Origin: Loxodes magnus
Lineage: Eukaryota; Ciliophora; Karyorelictea; Loxodida; Loxodidae
Direction: 5' to 3'
Assembly: GCA_946699065.1 (NCBI GenBank)
Contig: CAMPDV010000315.1
Location: 248,001 to 312,000, forward strand
DNA: 64,000 nucleotides
Below the pieces are notes generated by a model. It was not told the origin of the DNA and made no database searches. It saw nothing but the letters and a program-made list of their open reading frames with translations. The position numbers and the translations under genes were made by a program. This document shows positions 1 through 11,220 of the stretch, in pieces. Each line of letters starts with the position of its first letter. Within the stretch, counting starts at the first letter, position 1.

Positions 1-630
1 CATAACTTACCATCTTTCGGGTCCCAGCCATTTCGCTTACTCTACTTACGGGTCTCTACTGATGGTAGAGATTACTTTCATTTCGCCTACACATTTTCAT
101 GCACAGACTCACGATATAGATAGACTCCTTGGTCCGTGTTTCAAGACGGGACGGTTCGTCCACTATATCCTTGCAATGCTTCTTTTCAAAGCTTTGCTCA
201 GAGTTATTGTAGACACAAAGCTTCCTCTCCAACTATTTCAGGTCTTTTAACTCTCTTTCCAAAGTGCTTTTCACTTTTCCCTCATGGTACTTGTGCACTA
301 TTGGGCTCTGGACGTATTTAGCCTTACGATGAGTTTACCTCGCACTTTGGACAGCAATCCCAAGCTGTCCGACTCTTAGATAGTTTGGCTTTTAATCTAA
401 TTGAACCTCACGGGGTTATCACCCTCTATGACGTGTCATTCCTGACCAATTTACTCAATCAAACCAACACCATTCCTCCCTAACTTAGACAATTCCGAAG
501 ATTTACAAGTGGGTTTTGACCGCTTCATTCGCCGTTACTAAGGCCATCCTTGTTAGTTTCTTTTCCTCCGCTTACTGATATGTTTAAGTTCATCGGGTTA
601 TCTTGCTCCCCTCAAATCACAAGTACATAT
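1..630 (-). rRNA. 28S (LSU) rRNA, 5' part, runs off the window
   Basis: On the minus strand this is the conserved 5' region of large-subunit rRNA. The plus strand at about 565-615 is the complement of the universal segment in which an A-rich run is followed by the CGATGAACTTAAACATATC-type core near the 28S 5' end. GC content and the absence of the AT-rich texture seen elsewhere support it. The molecule continues leftward beyond position 1. The 5' boundary near 630 is placed by family knowledge, within about 20 bases. ITS2 is about 631-711. Confidence 0.9.
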
Positions 631-711
631 ACTCAGTTTTTTCACTTGGTAAGAGAATTCTTATTCACTTACATTTGTATTTTATATGATACTGAAAGGA
701 ACATATCTTGA

Positions 712-852
712 GTTTCCCCAAGGTGTCTGTTGCGTTGGGAAACCTGATGACTCACGAAGTCCTGCAATTCGCATTGAATTTCGCGCTTCGCTGCGTCCTT
801 CATCGACGTCAGAGCCTAGGCATCTATTGTTGGGGCTTTTGCTTTATCTAGG
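712..852 (-). rRNA. 5.8S rRNA
   Basis: The minus strand carries the 5.8S core: GTCGATGAAGGACGCAGCGA followed by the conserved stretch ending in GAATTGCAGGACT, lying between the 28S 5' end and the 18S 3' end in the usual order. The ends are approximate. ITS1 is the AT-rich stretch at about 853-928. Confidence 0.88.
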
Positions 853-928
853 CTTATATATTGGATAAAATGAAAAGCAGCATAAATCTGTAAATAGATT
901 TGGGTTTTGTAATGTTTGATATTAATAT

Positions 929-1454
929 TAATGATCCATCCGCAGGTTCACCTACGGATATCTTGTTACGACTTCTCCTTCCTTTAAGTGATAAGGTTCA
1001 CTTAACTTCCCATTAGTCCGAGAGGTTCACCTGATCACTCGAAATCGGTAGAAGCGACGGGTGGTGTGTACAAAGGGCAGGGACTTAATCAGTGCAAATT
1101 GATGACTTGCGCTTACTAGGAATTCCTAGTTGATGACCAAGAATTGTAAGGGTCAATCCCAACTACGACGTAGTTGCGAAGTTGCCAGAGTAGCTATATT
1201 TAGGAACTCATTGGCTAGTGCATTGTAGCGCGCGTGCGGCCCAGGACATCTAAGGGCATCACAGACCTGTTATTGCCTCACACTTCCTCCAACTAAAAGC
1301 TGGAAGTTCCTCTAAAAAGACAACTTCCTTGGATAGAAAGAGTCTATTTAGCAAATTGAGGTCCCGTTCGTTATCGGAATTAACCAGGCAGATCACTCCA
1401 CCAACTAAGAACAACCATGAACCACCACCCATAGAATCAAGAAAGAGCTCTCAA

Positions 1455-1493
<39 letters not shown>

Positions 1494-1935
1494 CCGTGTT
1501 GAGTCAAATTAAGCCGCAGGTTCCACTCCTTGTGGTGCCCTTCCGTAAATTCCTTTAAGTTTCAGTCTTGCAACCATACTCTCTCCAGAATCCAAAGATT
1601 TTGATTTCTCGGAAGGTGCAGAGGAGATTTATACGGTTTCCCCGATCCCTAGCCGGCATAGCTTATGGTTAAGACTAAGACGGTATCTGATCGTCTAGGA
1701 TCCCTTAACTTTCGTTCTTGATTAATGAAAGCATCCTTGTCAAATGTTTTCGTAGTAGTTAGTTTTCAGTAAATCCAAGAATTTCACCTCTGACTACTGA
1801 GTACCAATACCCCCAACTGTCCCTATTAAAGATAGTAGATAGTCTCGCTAAGACTAACCAAGAGCATTATTCCCAGCTGCAGTATTCAGATAGGAGCCTG
1901 TCTTAAACTCTCTAGTTTCCTCAAGGTAAAGAGCC
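929..1935 (-). rRNA. 18S (SSU) rRNA, 3' half only; truncated copy
   Basis: The 3' end is unmistakable: the minus strand ends GGTGAACCTGCGGATGGATC at about 931-950. The molecule can be followed through the conserved central domain up to the ACCTTGAGGAAACTAGAGAG segment near 1905-1925, just downstream of variable region V4. Beyond about 1935 the sequence turns AT-rich. I could not find the universally conserved V4-upstream cores, including the GCAGCCGCGGTAATTCC site, so roughly the first 800 bases are missing. This is a broken rDNA unit embedded in a chromosome-like contig, or an assembly join at 1935-2020. Confidence 0.9.
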
Positions 1936-2068
1936 GCTAAAGAAATTAAATAAATTTTAACCGATTTAATAATAAGGAATAAAGCACTTTAATGTTAAAA
2001 CAAATTGGAACAGCTTGAACGAGAAAACTATAAAAAAGCATAGATCCAATTTATATGCAAGACTTAAT

Positions 2069-2686
2069 ATGAACTCTGATAATAAGAATCCAAACATTGT
2101 AAGAAGATCTAAATAAAAAGAAGAATTTGAAGATTTCATTGGAGATAAAGAACCTTACTACGGCAGACATTATAAACATCATAGGAAAAAAAATACTAAG
2201 AGATAGTCTTCAAATAATGGAAATCGAGATCTAAATTTTTCAAGAATAAAATGAAAAAAACTGGGTGAAGCAAGATTAAATAAGCACAGATATTAAAAGA
2301 AAACTGCAATAATTCCTACAAGAATCAAAATAGAGTGGTTGTATTTCAATGTAAATAGAGAAAAGAAATAAACAAACATAAATAAAACCAAAGGGAATAA
2401 GAAAATTATGTAGCATTTGCAAAAGTTGATGGTACCTACGACGGAAATGACGCAGCAAGAGAAAAAATAAGAGCAATCTGAAGATCGATCTGACATAAGG
2501 CAATAATTTTCTTTCCATCGAGGGATCGAAAGATCTGAAGGAAAAAATCAGATAGAAGCTTGAGTTCTATTAGAAAAAAGAGACTCCTATAAACTTTAAG
2601 ATCTTTTTAAATTTCTAACCGGAAGACATACTCCATTTATATTTAATTATTAAAAAAAATTAAATCTATAAATACAAATAGCGTGA
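2069..2686 (+). CDS. Basic hydrophilic protein of unknown function, 205 aa
   Basis: Reading TAA/TAG as Gln and TGA as Trp, an ATG at 2069 opens a frame that runs without a shift to TGA at 2684-2686. It starts MNSDNKNPNIVRRSKQ and is rich in Lys, Arg, Gln and Glu, with a His-rich patch (YYGRHYKHHRKK) near residue 35. Two internal TGA codons would be Trp. I see no recognisable domain, signal peptide or membrane segment. It begins about 130 bases after the truncated 18S and is followed directly by a LINE on the other strand, so it may be a host gene or the first ORF of a mobile element. The coherent composition and the ATG-to-TGA frame are the support; there is no homology evidence. Confidence 0.42.
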
Positions 2687-2699
2687 TTCCACCATTACT

Positions 2700-5600
2700 A
2701 TGTTCGCCATAATTAAGAAGAGAAATCAAATTTAACTTTTAATAATAGTCTAAAAATGTTTTTAGTTTCACCTGGTCTTCTTGATGATCATATGCTTATT
2801 CTATCTCATCTTCCAACTATCTAGCGCTTGTTAATTTGAGAATTAAGAATCTATTTCTACTAATAAATCTTTCTGAAGTAGTTGCTTATTTATTATTACC
2901 TATTGTAGTCTTTTTTATCTTTCTTGTTTTTATTTCATCCGTGAACTTTTTTTTACCTTTCTTAGATCATATTCCAACTTAGTGTCAAATTAGTCTCATT
3001 TACTTTTCTCTACTTTTAGTTTTTTCTTGTTAACAAGTACTTTGTATATTCAGATATGCTCACTTGAACTGACTCTTTAATTCTAACTTATTTTTCTATG
3101 GAAAGTGAGGGTTTTATTTATATATCCCATTTTACTTTCTTTAGCAAATTTTCGATAAAATCTTTGAATCTATTAAGATTTTTGTTCTTTCTATAATGAT
3201 TTACTTCAGCTTCCAAACTCGTAATTTCCCCAGACTATTTTGATTAAGATTAATTTAATTAGCATTATATTTGTTTGTTTTTTCTAAGTTCTATTGTCTT
3301 TAGTTTTTATACTAATATATCTCTTTCTTGCTAGTTTTGTCCACATATCTCAATTATGTGAAATTAATTTTCTACGCCATTTAAGCATAGTCTAAATATA
3401 TCATTTTCTAAAAATTTCTTAACTTTAAAGTCTATGCGGCCTACTGCATTTGGCTCTAAGTCTAAACAAATAACAAATTTCCTATTTTCTGTGTTTGTTG
3501 TATCTTAAATTGGGAGGGCCTATAATAAATGATTCCATTCATTAACTTCTATACATGAAACTTGTCGTAATATCCTGTATGCGGTTTATTACTTCTACAT
3601 TGATGTGAAATTTTATAGCTTCATTTAATATTAATTTGATCTTTTTTAATTTCATTCTTCCTAAACTATAATTCACCCATTGATTGCAGTTTATCAGAAC
3701 TTTTAAAAATTAAATTTCAAATAGGATGTTGTTTTTTAGCAGATACATTCAACATTCTACTGCTGATTCGAAATTTAATAGTAGTTTTTATCTGAACATT
3801 ATATCTGTTATCATAAATAGAATTAAATTTTAGTAAACTGTAATTCGCATCTTAATATTTTCGTTTTATTTGCAGAAAGATCCATCTATTATCACTCTAA
3901 GGGATCTACGCCAAATTTTTTCTATTTTCTATTATTTTACCTATAGTTTCTTCAATGAATGGAATACATTAACTTCCATATCTGAAAATTTAGATAAAGC
4001 TTTTAGTATCATCTGCGCATTATATGGTGTAAAGCCTTCTTATAATGTGATTTAATAAAGGATTCATCTTTATGTCTTTTAACATTCAGTAATCCTAAAC
4101 TCTAGATGTTTTTAGTGTAATATTTCCTCTTATATTCCGTGACCTAGATACTTAAAAATATTTAAACTTTATATTTCCATATCAATTAATTTATTTCGTT
4201 TAGAGTGTCATATTATTTTCATTTCATAATAGTCATTTTTTTGTCAGCTATTGACAAGATGTAACTTTCAGCTCTTGTGTCTAATCTTCAATCTTTTTTT
4301 TACTTAGTCTGGCTAAACTATGTATGCTATGTCATCAGCATAGGCTAGTGCACCACAGTATCTTCGCATTGTATAATATTCTGTTTTTAGTTCTATTGCT
4401 ACTCCAATATGATTTTCTTTTAGTTTGTTTAGAAGTATATTTATTATAATATTGAAGATATTGGGGAAACAAATACAGCCTTATTTGATTCCTTTTTCTG
4501 TAATAAACTTATCCGAAAAGAGGTCATTTATTATCAATTTAATGTCTTCTTCTCTTTATATTTCAGCAAGAAGTTTTATTAATTATTCTGATACTCCTAT
4601 CTCATTCAAGCTTTGTCATATATCTTCCTTATAACTGATTTAAAAACTTTCATTATATCAATAAAAATTAAAAATACTTCTTTATTGTTTTTATAAAGAT
4701 ACTCCTAGATAATTCTGAGGGTGAAAAATATGTTGAGCTTAAGATTTATTAGGCTTAAAACTGTATTATAATTCATCGTCAAGTCTAATAAGATATGATT
4801 TTAGTTATTCGAATATCCATAGATCTATAATATTTAGGATATGATTAATAAGGGAAATAGGTCTTCAATTCATCGGGTTAACTGTGTTTATCTTTTTTAT
4901 GAATAAGTTTAATATATGATTCTTTTGCTCTTCTAGGAATATTTCCTGATTTTAATATTTCCCTATTAGCTGAGTTGTCCCCTTTATTAATTTTTACCCT
5001 CCAGAATTTATTGTACTTGATTTTATTTGATCTGGTCCTGTTGCTTTTCATTGTGATAGATTTCTTATACATTATTTAATTTCTACCATTTTGATTTCTA
5101 TTGGTTATTTATTTCTAAATTGATTTAGTAGATTTTTATTTCCATTCCTATAGAAATTTTCTCAACTTGCCTTGAAGAGTTGGATATCTTCTTAATTTAT
5201 TAGTATTCACGTTGTTATTTTTCCTCTTTTATATAATCTCTGCATATTCTTTCATGTGTCACTTAAGTTTCCTTTATTGACTGCATCTAGGAGAATAATA
5301 AATTGATTTCTATAATCTTTTTCATACCTTGTCTATATTCCTGTCTTATTTTGATCTCTCGTATTATATCTGGCTTATCTTATTAATCATTTTACTTTTA
5401 TGACATGACTTTTGAATTATTTTCTTAGTTGTTTCGGCATAGAAGTAGTATGTCCACATATTAGAGCTGCGCCTTATTGAATTTATTCTTATAATTTGTC
5501 ATAGAATTTTTCACAATTTTGATGAGAGAATTTGCTTATTTCCATATCTTCAACTCATTTATCGAATTTTTCTTATACCAATTTTTATTGAAGTTTTTAA

Positions 5601-6420
5601 AACTGATCTTTTTTTACTTTACTTAATCACTATTTTTTTACTATACATAATATTAGTCTGCCAGGTTAATGATTTCCTAATTTCCTGCTTCGATAGAATT
5701 TAGATTATATTATGTTGTGCGTAATGAATTGGTCTGTTAGACAGTAATCAATCTTGATTCTACCTCTCCCTTATTACCGTGATATATGTTGGATCTTAAT
5801 CTGGGTCTTTTCATGTCAGATTAAACTCTTGCATAAAATTCGATAGGTATCGTCCTACTACATTTTGTTTATTTGGTAAAGATTATGGCATATGAGCATT
5901 AAAATTCCCCATAATTAGTATTTAAAGCTCTAAATCGTTTGCTATATGAATAAATTATCTTACGCCATCATAGAAAATACCCAGTTCTGTTTGATCTTAG
6001 GTTGTGGGTGCGTAGATGTTAATTATTGCTAGTCTACTATTAAGGCTTAAACTAATTATCTGCAACTCTAATATATTTCTGCTTAGTTAAGTCCATACAC
6101 TTCATTTTTTTACTCTATTTATTCGTTTATCTCTAACGTAAAACGCCACACTTTACTAGATAAATGCCTACTTTTATGGTAGCTCTGAATCCGTAAAGAT
6201 ATAGGATGTCTTAAATTTGAGGTACATGAATCTCTTATTTGGACATAATGTGTATCTTATTTTCTTGGATGAATTGAAGTAATAATATTTTGTAAGGTCT
6301 TAATCCTCTTATATTGATGTTTGTAGATTTAGTTTTTCTTATTCTAATTACAACTGGTTAACCCCTATATTTATGTATGTCTAGTTATTTTTTATTGAAT
6401 ATAAGTGTTAATTTTGTGGT
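2700..6420 (-). mobile_element. LINE family B, near full-length non-LTR retrotransposon (decayed)
   Basis: Minus-strand order is apurinic-type endonuclease (about 6330-5640), then reverse transcriptase (about 5050-4100), then a long C-terminal region towards 2700. This is the arrangement of APE-type LINEs. Related sequence recurs at 28.4-29.5 and 33.4-34.4 kb, showing it is multicopy. Frame changes between motifs indicate a decayed copy. The 3' end is not sharply defined and I saw no clear tail. A C-poor, A/C-rich coding-strand stretch upstream of the endonuclease may belong to a first ORF. Confidence 0.8.
4100..6336 (-). pseudogene. LINE B ORF2: endonuclease plus reverse transcriptase
   Basis: The endonuclease opens with NINIRGLRPYKILLLQF (about 6310-6260), then INIYAPTTQDQ (about 6025) and IMGNFNAHMP (about 5905), matching the APE MGDFN block, and ends with a RIKIDYCL segment (about 5745) like the SRIDY block. 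Reverse transcriptase follows with KATGPDQIK (about 5040), GIKQGCICFPNIFNIIIN (about 4490-4430) and the active-site block GALAYADDIAYIV (about 4360-4320), so the catalytic YADD is intact. The reading frame shifts several times between these blocks, so the copy is probably dead, although uncorrected indels in the assembly cannot be excluded. It provides target-primed reverse transcription in this LINE class. Confidence 0.78.
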
Positions 6421-6745
6421 TATGGTTTTGTTGTATGTTATAGTGTTGATGATTAAATGTATTATTAGGAATGTTTTTGTTTTGTTGAGTGTAGGTTATA
6501 AGGCATAATGTTGTAAGTTAAATAGTAATAATAATTGAATTATATGGGATAATGTTTTTGAAGATAAGATTTGGAATAGTTAAAAGTAGTTAATGATATT
6601 GATAGTATTGATAGTATTTTGGTATGTTTTGTATTAGTAATAGAGTGTAAATATTTGAGGAAGATGAATATAAAGTAATTTGAGAATGATAGTTAATGTT
6701 AATGATTTAAATGTATTCTATAATAATTTGAAATGTTTTTTGTAT
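6380..6745 (-). other. Strand-asymmetric, C-poor tract upstream of LINE B
   Basis: About 360 bases of the plus strand contain almost no C and are G/T/A only, so the minus strand is A/C/T. Read on the minus strand it gives a low-complexity Asn/Gln/Thr/His-rich stretch (for example HTTKPQPQNQHLYSIKNNQ) running towards the LINE B endonuclease. It could be the N-terminal or first-ORF part of LINE B, or simply a skewed spacer. Between 6745 and 7205 I see only AT-rich sequence. Confidence 0.4.
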
Positions 6746-7205
6746 CTTATATTTTATTATTTTTTTGTTTATAATATGTATCTAAAATTTTTTGGGTATA
6801 TATAAGATTTTAAAGCATAATCTATTTTTACTTATGATTTTGAGTATGCATAAAATAGAATGATTTTAAATAATACTTACTTTAAGAGAGCTATTAATAA
6901 AATGAATATTTATATTGGAATTATGTTTAACTTATTAAATGTGATTTACTATTTAATTTGGAATTATAAACATTTTGGAGATATTTTTAGTAAATAGATA
7001 AAAAATTAAATCTAAATAAGAAAATTTTATTAATCAAATTAAATAGAAAAAAGATTCAAATCAACAACCTAGTTTAGTGCTTTTAACTTTTATATATATT
7101 ACTTCAACCATTTCTCTTATTCTCTTTTCCCAATCAAACAGATTAAAATTCACAAAAAACATTCAATTTTATATTTATACTCAAATTACCTAAATTTAAT
7201 ATAAA

Positions 7206-7847
7206 ATGGATTAATCTCTTCGACTCTCAAAAAATTAACTTAGAAACCTAAAGAGAAAAGCGGCAAAAGAAATTTAGAAAAAATAATCACAATAGGAGGA
7301 GTCAAGCTCTTCTTCAGAAGGTAAAGTTATGGTAGGATAAATAGAGATAAGTTAACCTAAAAACGAAACTAATCAAAAACTTTAAATTTAATTAGACCAA
7401 ATGTAAAAAGTAATCTCAAATTATGAAGAAACAACTTACAACTTAGGCGAAAAAATACGGGAACTAATGAGTAATATAGAAGATTAGAACAACTAATTAC
7501 TAATACTTAGAAGATAACTTATTTGTAGCAAATTAATAACGGAAGAATAACTCTGAACTTAATCATAATAAAATTTTAAATACGACACAAAAATGGAAAT
7601 AGAAAAAATACCAATAGAATTAAAAACAGAATTGAATCCAGAAAAAGAAATGATTGCTACAAGTTTCATTAAAAGATTAGAAAATATAGAAAATAAATTA
7701 TCATAAAAAAGAACGAAATAAAGACAATAATACAAACTTTGTTGATGTTGCAAATCAAATCAACATATTTTAAAAAACTGTTGATAGTGAAAGAAAATAA
7801 ACGAATAAGAGCAGAAAAGAACATGGAGACAACTCAATAAACTATGA
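7206..7847 (+). CDS. Gag-like nucleic-acid binding protein with CCHC zinc knuckle
   Basis: The frame from ATG 7206 to TGA 7845-7847 has no indel (213 aa) and is kept at the same length in the copy at 39327. Residues 1-40 are basic. About 45-110 is Gln/Leu/Glu-rich and likely coiled coil (SNYEETTYNLGEKIRELMSN). Residues 179-192 read CWCCKSNQHILKNC, an exact C-x2-C-x4-H-x4-C knuckle whose aromatic second residue is encoded by TGA (7743-7745). Coiled coil followed by a CCHC knuckle is the layout of gag/ORF1 proteins that coat retroelement RNA. Two further in-frame TGA codons are best read as Trp. The stop was chosen because RNA-like hairpins start just after it. Confidence 0.68.
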
Positions 7848-7869
7848 ATAACTCCAACAGGGATTTACA

Positions 7870-8012
7870 AATAAAAGCTTTTTGCAAGACCACTTGAACG
7901 GTTACAGTGGTAACCTTCCACTTAATAAAAAGGTCGTGGATCACACCCACGTTAAAAAAGCTGTCCACAGGAACTGGTTGCAATTCCAGAGAATGCAAAA
8001 CTCTACTAACTT
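7870..8012 (+). ncRNA. Hairpin-rich 3' region of the gag retroposon (copy 1)
   Basis: GC content rises here. Successive perfect hairpins can be seen: GGTTAC-AGTG-GTAACC, CGTGG-ATCACAC-CCACG, and CTGG-TTGCAATT-CCAG. The second copy (39990-40134) keeps all three. This is probably a structured RNA tail recognised by a reverse transcriptase, or the body of a SINE. The function is inferred from structure and position only. Confidence 0.5.
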
Positions 8013-8039
8013 TAAGTATATTATTATTATTATTATATT

Positions 8040-10165
8040 AACTAGTTATTAGGAATTTAAGTAGAAGGTAAGGATCAAAGCTACACTTAGTATTTAATAA
8101 TTAAGCAAAAACTAATATAATTAAAAGGAGACGAAAGTCCAAGATACTTCTAGTATTATCTTATTAACAGTGATAAGACACTCAATCAGAACCATATTAG
8201 AACAGTTGAAAATATCAGAAGTAGCAAGAAAAGGAGATAAAGTGACAGCTTCGTTTAAAAAAGACCTAAAAGCAGATAATTTAGATTATGACTAAGATAT
8301 TTTAAGCAAGTAGAAGTATAAACTTTAAATATAGTAATCAAGTAGTTTAGTATCCAAGGAACTTAATTGAAAAAAGCAAGAGAACTTAGTTAACAGAATG
8401 GTCTTATAATACTATTGAGGTTGGTTCTAGCTTTACTTATACATTTGGTATTAAATGATATACTTTTAAGATAGAGTAAATGAGAAGAAGCTATCTAAAT
8501 TACCAGTAGTTTTTAAAATTAATCCTGATATTATTTGAGCGAAGAATAAAAAGGTAAAGATATAGGGTAATTAGAAAAATATGAAATGGGTATTAAGAAT
8601 TTAGATTCTGATATATAACTAACTCAAAAGTTAATTCCAAGATATTAGCAATAAAAGTCCCTTTATATTAATTAAAGATATAATAAAGTATTGTAAGCTT
8701 AAGCTAAGGTTTATCTTTAATCCTAGTATTTCCTAGATAAAGATAAGTTAATTGCTATTAATAATGAAATTTAAAGACTGTAAAAATGCTTTATGGTACA
8801 TATTTAGATAATTGGGATTAATAAAGATACTGGAGGTAATACATAAAACTAGTGAGCATTATGTAAAAGCATATGCATTTAAGTAATTTAAGATATTAAA
8901 AATATTAGTAAAAGAAATGACAAAGGAATCACATTAATTAAATTAAGAGCTAACTATAAACATCTCAGCCTTGCTATTAAACCAATCCTTAAGAAGGACA
9001 TCTAACTTTAAAAAATCTGAAGCTCTTGCTAAGCTCTAAGATAAGAGGAAGCCTTTGAGACATTAATCATAGTTAAAAGCCAAATCCATAGTCTATAAAA
9101 TTCTATAAGATAAAATTGAATTTTAATTAGATAAGGATTGAATAAAAGACTTTGAAGCCTGGTACATAACTCAGATTTTACAGCTGGTAATAAGAAATAA
9201 TAATGATAAAATAAAGAAAGTAAAACTATCGGTATTTGATCTAAGTTATTAAATTGATGGCATTAAAAGATGGTTTCTTTTGTGAAGTAGCAGCATTATT
9301 ATAATTTAAAAGATATAGTAAAACTATTTTTAACTTCAATAAAACCTTTAAATTATAACTAATTTTGAAATTTTTATTATATAAAGGTTGAGATCTTTTA
9401 GAACTTCAAAACTATACCGAAGTTTATGAGTAGTAATATTAAAGCATCAAGTAAGATTCCAATTCCCTTTTTACAAATAATAAAAAAGGTTGACTCTAGA
9501 ATAATAAGGTAAATAAGAATAAGCTATGGAAAGATTAAGCAAGATCGATATTTATAATTGATGAGCTTAATTTTAACAAGAATAGCAGTTAGAAATCTTA
9601 AAAATGAAGTTAATCTATCAATATATTCAACAAAGTTAAAGATTAAATCCTAAATCTGTTAGTTTCTAAAAAGGATAAAGATTTACTAAAAAGAATCACT
9701 GAAGCAATCGATAAATTAAGCAAAAGTTCTCTAACTAATACATAAAGTATTAATAGATATCTTTAAAGGTTGGTTTAGAATGTGATGAAGAAGAAGTTAC
9801 AAACTTTAACATAGGTTACTAATTTAATTCTAAGAATATATCTAATTATAACAGCAAAGTAGATGAACTTAGAAAATTAGAATAAAAGAAGCTATTGAGA
9901 TCCGCGATTATGCGTTTCGAATTAATTCGAAGTTTGGTAATCCATAAAAATAGAAAGGTTTTATGCTTTATAAATTAGGAAATAATACTGAAGCATTCGA
10001 ATATCTCAAAACAGCTATGAATTTAAATGGTTATAAGGTGAAATTTTGGATTATAAAGATTAAGTATATTAAGATTAAAGACAGGATTAAGAAATAGCTT
10101 TAATAATAAAAAGGATGTTTTTATAGATAAATATTAATAAACAAATTTGAAATTTCTTCTTCTGT
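8040..10165 (+). pseudogene. Decayed coding region with a TPR-like segment
   Basis: This purine-rich plus-strand region gives stretches of plausible protein in changing frames, for example RNDKGITLIKLRANYKHLSL (about 8917) and MALKDGFFCEVAALLQFKRY (about 9252). Near 9890-10040 a TPR pattern is readable: GFMLYKLGNNTEAFEYLKTA followed by MNLNGYK. Frame changes of one base separate the pieces (for example near 9885). I read it as a decayed relative of the TPR genes downstream. No start or end can be fixed. Between 10165 and 11070 I see only AT-rich sequence with poor coding texture. Confidence 0.33.
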
Positions 10166-11220
10166 TCAATTTCTATTATTATTATCCATCAACTATTTTT
10201 AAATAAACTAAATAATATAAACCGTGGTAAGGCTACAATGGTGATAGCATTTTAATTTAGTATGTTATGTTATTATTATCCATATTTAGATAAAGATTAA
10301 GAATTTCCTTATTAAATTTCTCATTTAATTTTGTCCTTTAAAGAGTAAATTTCTTATAAATAAGTGGTAAAGAATTACTAAGATTACCTAATAGCTCGTT
10401 TAAAATACTGTATATATCTTAAAGTTTTACACTTAAATATTTTCTTAACTCAGTTAAATAGCAGTGCTTAATTACTCTACTATAGATTATTCATATTAGT
10501 ACTTCTGATAAAGAAATAAATCTTTTTATTTGTCTATTCCACTAAATTATTTTAAGCCTAAATTGTTTTTCATTGGTTAAGCTCATCTGCTTATCCTAAC
10601 TTTTAAAATGCATAATATTTATTAATTTTAGATAATACTCTCGTTATTAATCCTTAATTACTCTCACCATTTTTACTTCATTTAATACTTAGATATATAA
10701 TATAAAGATCTCTAATCAAATAGCTTAGATGAAACAGTTAAAGCATTAAGCTTTAGCAGATAATTAATGCATAAAAGATAATTGTAGAAGTTAAAAGATT
10801 CAGTATTATGAATAACTAATGAGCTACAGTAATCAAACAAGCTATTCAAATACATCTTTATATCAACCATTATAATCAATAATACAGTCTAAATCACTAT
10901 CTAAAATACTAATATACCATTATTCAAATAACTAAACCCATACACCATCATCCAAATTTCAATACTTATAAAAACTAAACTTAACCCAATCCTACTCAAT
11001 TCAATTATAATGTAACATTAACAAAAACATTTCAACTTATTTCTTTATAAACTATATCTTTCGTTTATAAAATGGGAACATCCACTTCAAAACAAACCGG
11101 AAAACTACCTTAAAAACTAACAAAGCACAATAATGACATAGAAAAAACTAATTCCAAAAAAGATATAACATCGGAGATGTAAGGATCAAAAAAAAAGGAA
11201 ATATCTGCTAAGATGCTAAT

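Larger units (their letters stand above)
7203..8040 (+). mobile_element. Gag-only retroposon, copy 1, with (ATT)n tail
   Basis: An approximately 835 bp unit is repeated almost base for base at 39324-40158. Similarity starts within a few bases of the ATG and stops at an ATT microsatellite (8020-8037), which looks like the simple-repeat tail of some non-LTR elements. Inside are a zinc-knuckle ORF (7206-7847) and a hairpin-rich 3' region (7870-8012). No reverse transcriptase is attached, so it would need one in trans, for instance from the LINEs in this window. That dependence is inference. Confidence 0.75.
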